From Victivallales bacterium (lineage in GTDB: Bacteria > Verrucomicrobiota > Lentisphaeria > Oligosphaerales > Oligosphaeraceae), in assembly GCA_017963875.1 (NCBI GenBank), contig JAGCTA010000378.1, forward strand, positions 1 to 14,414: a DNA stretch of 14,414 bases, given 5' to 3'. The notes beneath the pieces were generated by a model. The model made no database searches, was not told the DNA's origin, and saw only the letters and a list, made by a program, of their open reading frames with translations. The position numbers and the translations under genes were made by a program. Of the stretch, positions 1-5,966 are shown piece by piece (position 1 is the first letter of the stretch; the number at the start of each line of letters is the position of its first letter).

Positions 1-1
1 A

Positions 2-715
2 ATCGCACGGTATGTTCAAATGGGATTGCTGGACTGCGGTTTGACGGGACACGACTGGATTGTCGAGAACAACGCCGATGTGACTGAAATCGCAGAACTT
101 GTCTATGGCAAGGTCGGTCGTGTGCCGCTTCGTTGGGTTCTCGCTGTTCCGAATGACTCGCCTATCAATAGCGCGAAGGACTTGGAAGGCAAGCGTATCG
201 CTACTGAGGCGATGGGCATGACGAAGCGTTATCTGGAGGCCAATGGCGTCCACGCAAACGTCGAGTTCAGTTGGGGGGCGACGGAGGTCAAGCCACCGCA
301 TCTGGCTGACGCGATTGTTGAAATCACGGAAACTGGTTCCAGCCTGAAGGCGAACAATCTGCGCATTGTCGATACGCTTTGCGAATCCACGACGCGCTTC
401 ATTGCCAACAATGATTCAGCGAAGGACGAAGCCAAGCGTGCGAAAATGGAGAAGATCGCTTTACTTTTGCAAGCGGTTCTGACTGCCGAGACAAAGGTCG
501 GTGTGATGATGAACGTCCACAAGGACAAGTTGAAAGATGTTTTGGCTATACTTCCAGCGATGAACCGCCCGACTGTCGCTCATCTTTCCGACGAGGACTG
601 GTATTCGTTGACGACAGTCATTGACGAATATGTCGTGCGTGACATAGTGCCCGCCTTGAAGAAGGCAGGTGCCGAAGGCATCGTCGAATACAACCTTAAT
701 AAAGTTATTCCATAG
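2..715 (+). CDS. hisG: ATP phosphoribosyltransferase, long form, 5'-truncated by window edge
   Basis: HisG catalyses the first step of histidine biosynthesis, joining ATP and PRPP to give phosphoribosyl-ATP, in the cytoplasm. The frame is open from base 2, so 237 codons are visible and the N-terminus lies outside the window. The ATG at 20 is internal: the codons before it read IARYVQ, which continues the family's ARYV-x-x-G block. The visible part has the GLTGHDWI block, WVLAVPNDS, GKRIATE, FSWGATEVKPP, and the PRPP-loop region ETGSSLKANNLRIV. The last ~75 residues, from about TKVGVMMNV to VEYNLNKVIP, match the regulatory C-terminal domain of the long, histidine-inhibited form. That means it should not need HisZ. 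The stop lies 23 bases from the converging small-gene cassette. No other his gene is in the window. Recognition is by motif and very secure. Confidence 0.96.
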   Translation: MARYVQMGLLDCGLTGHDWIVENNADVTEIAELVYGKVGRVPLRWVLAVPNDSPINSAKDLEGKRIATEAMGMTKRYLEANGVHANVEFSWGATEVKPPHLADAIVEITETGSSLKANNLRIVDTLCESTTRFIANNDSAKDEAKRAKMEKIALLLQAVLTAETKVGVMMNVHKDKLKDVLAILPAMNRPTVAHLSDEDWYSLTTVIDEYVVRDIVPALKKAGAEGIVEYNLNKVIP

Positions 716-738
716 GTTAAATTCTGATAATCAGGATC

Positions 739-990
739 TTATCTATCCTTTTGTGGAATAGTGCAATCTGAAAACAATTCTGGTTCGTTTTCAAGTAAAT
801 CCTGTGCCAGCCATTCAGGGGACATACAGTCTATGCCGTATGTCCCTTCTTCTATTTGTTTGGCAAGACGGCTTTTGTAATAGATTCCCAATGCTTGGCG
901 TAGATCAATATTCTTAAGTTTTGCGACTTGCTTTACGATGTCTTCTTCAAGTAATTGGTGGTGAATTAATAGCAGATTAGTGGAGTTCAT
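739..990 (-). CDS. small third protein of the DUF3791/DUF3990 cassette
   Basis: An 83-residue acidic, helix-rich protein with no signal peptide or membrane segment. It is the last gene of a three-gene cassette. Its ATG overlaps the stop of the ART-like gene by four bases (ATGA), which suggests translational coupling. The central part, residues ~27-66, contains NIDLRQALGIYYKS and GIDCMSPEWLAQDLL. This resembles, from memory, small proteins that often accompany DUF3990 genes and carry an 'EAL..FY.S..Y....G....H..S..YL..DLL' pattern. No biochemical role is known to me. An accessory antitoxin or chaperone is an inference from position alone. The gene is AT-rich like the rest of the cassette: the 901-960 line is about one third G+C by hand count. 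The ORF is real in view of its coupling; the function is open. Confidence 0.8.
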   Translation of the reverse strand: MNSTNLLLIHHQLLEEDIVKQVAKLKNIDLRQALGIYYKSRLAKQIEEGTYGIDCMSPEWLAQDLLENEPELFSDCTIPQKDR

Positions 991-1475
991 GGCGTTTCCT
1001 CCAAAACGACAGATTTGACAAAGGTTAGGCTTTTGTCGATAACGGTTGATGAAATGACTGCTATCTGGTCGTTAGGACGACAAAAACGCAGTTCCTCCAA
1101 AGTGTGTTCTCTTGTCCAAATCCCACGATAATAGAAACTTACACATTGGAACACGTCATCATCTGCAATGGGGCCCTGAATAATGTCGTAGGATTGATAA
1201 TCTTTGCCGCCACGACGACAAGAACAGATGAAGTCTAGCCAAGTTTCATCGATTTTAGTGAATCTCAATACACGGTATGCTGATAAATCATCTGCCAGTT
1301 CGTATATGCTCAGGAATGCTTTTGATTGGCAGCGCATGGCCTTACGTTTTGCCCATCGTTCTGCTTGTTCACGATAACTGGTCATATAGAAACCACGGCC
1401 AAAATCCAGATTGTTCTTTGAAAAAGAGATATCTGGATGGCGAACTTCGCTTGTGCTTCCGTGATAAACTATCAT
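987..1475 (-). CDS. DUF3990 family protein, ADP-ribosyltransferase-like (putative toxin)
   Basis: A 162-residue protein that matches the DUF3990 pattern. It starts with IVYHGS (H5), then has LDFGRGFYMTS (Y30), EQAERWAKR at residues 36-44, KDYQSYDIIQGPIADDD at 91-107, and PNDQIAV at 134-140. DUF3990 belongs to the ADP-ribosyltransferase-like clan. The H5-Y30 pair and a C-terminal Q137 would sit where the H-Y-E/Q triad of diphtheria-toxin-like transferases sits. This alignment is my inference and Q instead of E leaves activity uncertain. The gene lies between a DUF3791 gene upstream and a small gene downstream, with four-base ATGA overlaps at both ends (1472-1475 and 987-990). That arrangement is typical of a coupled toxin-antitoxin module. 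It has no secretion signal, so it should act on an intracellular target. Alternatives are a tRNA or nucleotide-modifying enzyme or a domesticated regulator. Confidence 0.85.
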   Translation of the reverse strand: MIVYHGSTSEVRHPDISFSKNNLDFGRGFYMTSYREQAERWAKRKAMRCQSKAFLSIYELADDLSAYRVLRFTKIDETWLDFICSCRRGGKDYQSYDIIQGPIADDDVFQCVSFYYRGIWTREHTLEELRFCRPNDQIAVISSTVIDKSLTFVKSVVLEETP

Positions 1476-1690
1476 CGTCCAGCCGCCTCTCTTTCCTTGA
1501 CAAAATCAGAGATGTCTTCGACGAGATATTCCTGTCCTAAAGTATGGAGCGTATCGTAATGGGGAATGACATAATCATCAAGAACTCCTGTTCGTACGAG
1601 GCGCGAAAAAACTTGTGGCACTGGGATTTTCCATGCCTCAGAAAGTTGATATAAAATGAAAAACACAAACGTCAACTGTGCTTTGCTCAT
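1472..1690 (-). CDS. DUF3791 family protein (putative antitoxin)
   Basis: A 72-residue protein and the first gene of the cassette. It matches DUF3791, whose typical ending reads 'LDEYIIP.YD.LHTQG.EYIV.DI..F..ER'. Here residues 35-66 read VLDDYVIPHYDTLHT, then GQEYLVEDI and FVKER. The frame could be opened 19 codons further upstream, but only with a TTG at 1747. The ATG at 1690 has GGAG eight bases ahead and gives the family's normal length, so I chose it. DUF3791 and DUF3990 genes commonly sit together. A role as antitoxin for the ART-like partner is proposed from that pairing and from the four-base overlap, not shown by the sequence. It starts 61 bases after the stop of the upstream large gene, and I see no convincing promoter in that gap. 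Confidence 0.85.
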   Translation of the reverse strand: MSKAQLTFVFFILYQLSEAWKIPVPQVFSRLVRTGVLDDYVIPHYDTLHTLGQEYLVEDISDFVKEREAAGR

Positions 1691-1698
1691 GTATCCAT

Positions 1699-1702
1699 CT
1701 CC
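1699..1702 (-). promoter_or_regulatory. ribosome binding site of the DUF3791 gene
   Basis: GGAG on the minus strand, eight bases before the ATG at 1690. It decides the start: the longer frame would need a TTG at 1747. Confidence 0.6.
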
Positions 1703-1751
1703 AATAGAAAAAACAGTTCTGAATCTCATTTCACCCGAATCTAACAAATAG

Positions 1752-3872
1752 TTAATGTATAGGGAGAATCAGATTTCGCAAACGCAGCATCTTGCGATAG
1801 GCTTCGATTTCGCGAAGCGCTTCATGGACTTGGCGGATTTTCCACTCAAGATGCCAGCGGTCGCAAACATACTCCATGCTAGGCTCCCAGCCAAGGCGTG
1901 AGTCAGTATCCACGACTGAAATCGTATCTTCCGCATTGCGAATCTCCTCATGGGCAATCGCTTCGATGGCATCCAGATGGCATTCTGCGTCCGCTGCATT
2001 GTCGCAGGCGAGCATAGCGATGTTTTCGAGCCACCACTTCTTGATGTGAATGGTGGTGATGATTGAATTTCGGATAAAATGCATCAGTGCGTCGAGGCGT
2101 TCTAGTTCCTCTGCCTTTTCTACGTCAACCACCTTTTTCGCCTGCTCCAGAAACTGCAATCCACGGTTCCAGAGTTCAAGCATCCTGTTTAATGCTCGCA
2201 GTTCGGCTGGATAGCGCAGAAAGCCAGGCGACTGTTCCGTATTTTCATACGGTGTATAGAGAGTCTTGATTATACGGTGTCCAAAGTGTGCGCGCGGTGC
2301 CGTTGGAAACTGTATCTCCTTTTTCAACATTGTGCGGGTAATATTCGGTTGGAAGATGAAAGGATAGGCCGCGCCAACTCGCCAGGGGCCGTACTGGTCT
2401 TCATTAGAGGCGATATAATGGTCCATCGCCTCGCTCAAGGTTCTCCAGGCATCCAGAACAAACGGTGCAGCAGCCTTGCCGTAGTCACGCAAGGCCACCT
2501 TTTCCAGGAGTGCATCGCAATCTGGGTTGATTTCTCGCCAGGAAGACCACTTGCCGATATCTGCGGCGACGCAGTTCCACCAGCCGTAGTGATGCGTCGC
2601 GTAATGTGCATTCACGCCCCATTCGGCCTGTGCCTTGCGAAGATGCTGTGACCGCCTGTACCAGCGTTGAGGCACGGGAACGTATGGAACACAGCCAAAG
2701 TCCCAGCAGACGCCAGCAGTGTTCACGTTCCCCTGAATTGATATTCCCAGACGGTGTGCCTCCGCACATTCACTCGTAAAGTAATAACCAGGGTCCTGTG
2801 CTGAAATGGTGTAGTCCATCACAGGCGTATGCAAACCTTCCAGCGTACGTTGAGAGAATATTTCAAAAGTCACACTAAGGGATACATTCTTCGGGAAATT
2901 AGCCAAAAAACGTTGGCGTAACTCAAATGGTTGATAGCCCCAGTTGTAGGTGCTGAAGACGACCTCCGCCGTCGGCTTCACTTTGTGGATGGCGCGTTCA
3001 ATGGACTGAATGAAAGCAGGGTAGTCTTTGCATGGAAACCAGCCAGGGCTAGGGCGAGTGTCAGGAATGCCATCAACGACGCTGTCGCAGAACCTTTTGC
3101 CTGTGGTTGCAGGGTCTTTGCTTGGAAATTCCAATGATTCACCGCATAGACGAATGGAATCTATATCTGGATACCGTCTGAAAAGTTCTCCGTAGATGGA
3201 ATCAAAGAATTGCTCCGCATCTGGATCATCGGGATGCTTGAAACTCTTCAGATAGTTGAAGATGCAGACATCCAGCCCCAGGCGTTTTGCGCGATGGATG
3301 ATGTCGTTCAGATTGCAGGGTCCAGCAGCAGTCACATCAAAATCCTTGACCATGATATCGATGGCGTCATAACCAGCATGGACAATCGCCATCAGTTCTT
3401 CGTTAGGATACTCGTCAATGCCGCAGCCCGAATGGACTTCACGACGGCGGTAGATGGGATGGCGTTCCAGATGTCCAAGCGGCAGTACAGGAGCACCCTC
3501 TAGATTCATCATGTCCTCAATGTGGACAACGGCACGCAGAAGCATGGCGGCATCTGACGCTGCAAGAACAATTCGCTCTTGAAAGACATCCAGCGTGAAG
3601 CCACGCTCTTCATTTGGTACGATCCGCAGTTCAAATAGCCTTTCGCCTGTTGGATCAATTGAGACAGGCAGCCTCTGGCTCGTTTCCAGATAATCGCGGA
3701 AATCCTTTGTGGCAATTTGGACCAATTCCTCGGCATCTCTTTCGCAGGTGAGTCGCCATGCGGAATCCAACATCACTTCGTTTTCAGCAGGCCGCCGCTC
3801 TGGATTCCGCATTCCTCTGCGGTGGTATTCCCAATGGCGTTGACGAAAATCGTAGTTTTTCTCTATTAACAT
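1752..3872 (-). CDS. large GH20/GH67-like glycoside hydrolase-fold protein, function unknown
   Basis: A 706-residue protein. The N-terminal ~140 residues look like the alpha/beta 'domain 2' that precedes the barrel in hexosaminidases (GH20) and alpha-glucuronidases (GH67): CERDAEELVQIATKDFRDYL, later VLAASDAAMLLRAVVHIEDMM. After the linker LGHLERHPIYRRREVHSG comes a probable TIM barrel with AGYDAIDIMVKDFD, AKRLGLDVCIFNYL, and SIRLCGESLEF. E245 in CGESLEF is a candidate catalytic or substrate-binding acid. The remaining part is helical and ends LRLRNLILPIH. No signal peptide is present, so it should be cytoplasmic. The frame extends 28 codons upstream to a TTG, but the ATG at 3872 gives the more natural N-terminus (LIEKNYDFRQRHWEY). 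The ribosome binding site is weak (AGAG). I do not recognise a named enzyme family. It lies 98 bases after the sialidase-fold gene. The fold assignment is moderate and the substrate unknown. Confidence 0.75.
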   Translation of the reverse strand: MLIEKNYDFRQRHWEYHRRGMRNPERRPAENEVMLDSAWRLTCERDAEELVQIATKDFRDYLETSQRLPVSIDPTGERLFELRIVPNEERGFTLDVFQERIVLAASDAAMLLRAVVHIEDMMNLEGAPVLPLGHLERHPIYRRREVHSGCGIDEYPNEELMAIVHAGYDAIDIMVKDFDVTAAGPCNLNDIIHRAKRLGLDVCIFNYLKSFKHPDDPDAEQFFDSIYGELFRRYPDIDSIRLCGESLEFPSKDPATTGKRFCDSVVDGIPDTRPSPGWFPCKDYPAFIQSIERAIHKVKPTAEVVFSTYNWGYQPFELRQRFLANFPKNVSLSVTFEIFSQRTLEGLHTPVMDYTISAQDPGYYFTSECAEAHRLGISIQGNVNTAGVCWDFGCVPYVPVPQRWYRRSQHLRKAQAEWGVNAHYATHHYGWWNCVAADIGKWSSWREINPDCDALLEKVALRDYGKAAAPFVLDAWRTLSEAMDHYIASNEDQYGPWRVGAAYPFIFQPNITRTMLKKEIQFPTAPRAHFGHRIIKTLYTPYENTEQSPGFLRYPAELRALNRMLELWNRGLQFLEQAKKVVDVEKAEELERLDALMHFIRNSIITTIHIKKWWLENIAMLACDNAADAECHLDAIEAIAHEEIRNAEDTISVVDTDSRLGWEPSMEYVCDRWHLEWKIRQVHEALREIEAYRKMLRLRNLILPIH

Positions 3873-3970
3873 AATCTCTGTCTTAATCCTTAGACCTAAA
3901 CAAAATAGCCACTTTTGGGTAGTCGTTTTATCTGACGTGGTTATGGAAAAATCCAACGGCTTTTTTAGGT

Positions 3971-5128
3971 TTATGATTCGGTTTTGATTTCTCCGATTCG
4001 GGTGAGCCAGATGAGGTCCTTGGCCTGGGGATTTTTGTCAACATAAAGTTCGGCGTTGCTCCATGTCATGTAGAGAGTGTCCTTGTAGTCCCAGATGTCG
4101 TAATAGACGAAACCGAGCGAGTCGGCGACATGGAAAATCTCGCGATATTTGGAGAGGTCGCTTCCTTCGCCGCACAGCAGGAGAATATTGTTGCGTCCGT
4201 CTCGGACACGGTTCGGGGTGATGCCGCAAATCGACACGGCGATGAGTAGTTTGTCCTTGTATGGAAGCAATTGCGGACGAGTCGTGTTGAATTCAATACG
4301 CCCACAGGGGCGGAACGTTTTTCCCATGTTTTCTGACATGAAGAAATTGTCGCCTTTTGAGCCTCGAAGGATGGCGTACATCTTGCCGTTGACAATGGCG
4401 GACTGCGCCTCATACTGCGCACATTGGTCGATATGGCCGACGAATTCAAGGATATCTGTGCCGTCTTTGATTCTCACGACGACGGGCTGCGCGAAGATGG
4501 CGGTCGCCAGCGCATAGCGGTAGCCGTCAGGCTGGAGGCGGAATTTATCTGACATGATGATTCTGTCGGGCGTTTCTGATTCGACGTCATAGCCTGTGAG
4601 CCCATTTTGTTCAAGGTATTGTTTATAGATACCCGCGTTCATGTCAAGCACCGTTTCGTTCCAATTGCATTGGAGATGCTTGATTGGGCCGAAGCACTCA
4701 TTCTGGATGTCATAATCAACGTAGAAGTAGTCCCATCCGCCAGAACAGAAGAGCGCCCTCACATAGCCGCGCTTGATTTCACCCCTTTGACCGAAGTGCG
4801 TTTTGGCCGTGTAGAGCGTTTCGTCGATCTGGTAGTAGTAGCAGGTGCTGTTGGTGATTTTGATGGAATCCTTGACGCATGGCGTGATGCCGCGTTCAGC
4901 GATGATTTTCGTAACGGAGCGCCACGGCTGCGTCAATGGCGTGATGGCGAGTGCGACGATGTCGCCCGACTCGCCGTAATTCCTGCGCGAGGCGGTATAG
5001 ACGGTATAGACGATGCCTCGGTCGGGGTCGAAACAACTGTTGGGTGCCTCAGAATCGGTAAAGGTGACAGTATCGCTGATGGCGATTCGATGGTCGAGGA
5101 TGTGTCTGGTCCATTCATCATTGGTCAT
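3971..5128 (-). CDS. sialidase-fold (BNR-type beta-propeller) protein, cytoplasmic
   Basis: A 385-residue, beta-rich protein resembling the exo-alpha-sialidase superfamily of six-bladed propellers. The clearest signs are near the C-terminal half: MYAILRGSKGDNFFMSENMG at 250-269, where SENMGKTF is a degenerate Asp-box (S-x-D-x-G-x-T-W) and R255 is a possible carboxylate-binding arginine. TTRPQLLPYKDKLLIAVS at 282-299 gives the next strand pair with R284. There is no signal peptide. The open frame runs 79 codons further upstream inside mazG in another frame. That extension is low-complexity and basic, so I start at the ATG at 5128, which has GGAG nine bases upstream and overlaps the end of mazG by 11 bases. 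The overlap implies coupled translation. Other possibilities are a glycosyl hydrolase of a different specificity or a non-enzymatic propeller. The fold call is moderate. Confidence 0.72.
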   Translation of the reverse strand: MTNDEWTRHILDHRIAISDTVTFTDSEAPNSCFDPDRGIVYTVYTASRRNYGESGDIVALAITPLTQPWRSVTKIIAERGITPCVKDSIKITNSTCYYYQIDETLYTAKTHFGQRGEIKRGYVRALFCSGGWDYFYVDYDIQNECFGPIKHLQCNWNETVLDMNAGIYKQYLEQNGLTGYDVESETPDRIIMSDKFRLQPDGYRYALATAIFAQPVVVRIKDGTDILEFVGHIDQCAQYEAQSAIVNGKMYAILRGSKGDNFFMSENMGKTFRPCGRIEFNTTRPQLLPYKDKLLIAVSICGITPNRVRDGRNNILLLCGEGSDLSKYREIFHVADSLGFVYYDIWDYKDTLYMTWSNAELYVDKNPQAKDLIWLTRIGEIKTES

Positions 5129-5906
5129 TGGTGGAATCTCCGTTGGTTGTTTTCGTTGCCATCTTTGCCTCTTTCCATGCTGAAACCATCTGTTCCAGCG
5201 AAGCCGTTTGCAGATCCAGATGGGATTCGACATAGTGGAAACGTTTGGCGAATTTTGAGATGGAGGCCTGCAGAAGTTCTTCTGCCTGAAACTTTTGGAA
5301 ACGGCAGAAGACAACGATGGCAAACAAGAGGTCGCCGAGTTCCTCCTTGAGATTTGCTTCATCATGGCGTTTGTATGCCTTTTTGACCTCCGTCAATTCC
5401 TCGCTGATTTTGGAGAAAGCATCATCATCGCTGCCCCAGTCAAAGTTGGCTTGAGCAGCCTTATGGCTGATTTTCTGTGCCCGCATGAGTGCGGGGAGGT
5501 GCCGTGGGATGCCGTCGATGGCAGAGGCGGCTGCGCCTTTCTCTTCTTTCTTGACCTGTTCCCATGATGCACGAAGTTCCTCTTCGGTATTCAGTTGTGC
5601 ATTGCCAAACACATGCGGATGCCGGCGGATCATTTTCGCACTTTCTGCGGCAGCGACATCCTCAAGCGTGAAGCGGCCTTCGTCCGAGGCCACCTGCGCA
5701 TTCAGGACGACTTGCAGAAGCAGGTCGCCAAGTTCCTCCAAGATGCCATTGTTGTCGTCTGCCTCGACAGCGTCCAGGTACTCCCCGCTTTCCTCGACGA
5801 GGAAGCGCCGTAACGTCATGAGGTTTTGAGCGCAATCCCATGGGCAGCCATGCTCCTTGTCGCGCAGGCGTCTGACGATTTCGACGAATTTTTCAAGTTC
5901 TTTCAT
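5118..5906 (-). CDS. mazG: nucleoside triphosphate pyrophosphohydrolase MazG
   Basis: A 262-residue, full-length two-domain MazG. It hydrolyses (d)NTPs to the monophosphate and pyrophosphate, clearing aberrant nucleotides in the cytoplasm. Domain 1 begins LRDKEHGCPWDCAQN (the CPWD block) and carries the Mg-binding motif E38-E39-x-x-E42 with E58-x-x-D61 in LEELGDLLLQVV, then RRHPHVFG at 94-101. Domain 2 repeats it as E169-E170-x-x-E173 and E188-E189-x-x-D192 (KEELGDLLFAIV). The standard second-domain FDW (residues 155-157) is present. The ATG at 5906 gives the expected N-terminus, though the ribosome binding site is weak. The last ~15 residues (ATKTTNGDSTNDQ) form a polar tail and overlap the next gene by 11 bases. 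It follows the ABC-F gene by 60 bases. Confidence 0.96.
   Translation of the reverse strand: MKELEKFVEIVRRLRDKEHGCPWDCAQNLMTLRRFLVEESGEYLDAVEADDNNGILEELGDLLLQVVLNAQVASDEGRFTLEDVAAAESAKMIRRHPHVFGNAQLNTEEELRASWEQVKKEEKGAAASAIDGIPRHLPALMRAQKISHKAAQANFDWGSDDDAFSKISEELTEVKKAYKRHDEANLKEELGDLLFAIVVFCRFQKFQAEELLQASISKFAKRFHYVESHLDLQTASLEQMVSAWKEAKMATKTTNGDSTNDQ
5138..5141 (-). promoter_or_regulatory. ribosome binding site of the sialidase-fold gene, inside mazG
   Basis: GGAG on the minus strand, nine bases before the ATG at 5128. It lies within the last codons of mazG and selects the short form over the long in-frame extension. Confidence 0.55.
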
Positions 5907-5940
5907 GGGTGCTTTTATAATTCATCAAAGGTAGGTTCGA

Positions 5941-5964
5941 TATTGATGCTGTTGAAAATCAATA
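5941..5964 (-). repeat. short inverted repeat between the ABC-F gene and mazG
   Basis: TATTGAT and ATCAATA form a perfect 7-base inverted repeat with a 10-base loop, two bases past the ABC-F stop. No T-run follows on the minus strand, so it is at most an intercistronic stem-loop, not a proper terminator. Confidence 0.35.
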
Positions 5965-5966
5965 AA

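Noticed and set aside
716..738. CTGAT-A-ATCAG palindrome between convergent hisG and the cassette, considered as a two-way terminator
   Set aside because: The stem is only five pairs and there is no T-run on either strand.
3894..3970. ACCTAAA ... TTTAGGT inverted repeat in the gap before the GH-like gene
   Set aside because: Seven bases separated by 63 is likely chance. A weak TTGGAT/GATAAA promoter-like pair in the same gap is also too poor to call.
4607..5350. Long open plus-strand frame (about 247 codons) opposite the sialidase-fold gene and the end of mazG
   Set aside because: It is antisense to two recognisable genes, matches no family pattern, and open antisense frames are expected at this base composition.
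5129..5365. N-terminal extension of the sialidase-fold frame (79 codons) within mazG
   Set aside because: It is basic and low-complexity, overlaps mazG out of frame, and a well-placed GGAG supports the ATG at 5128.
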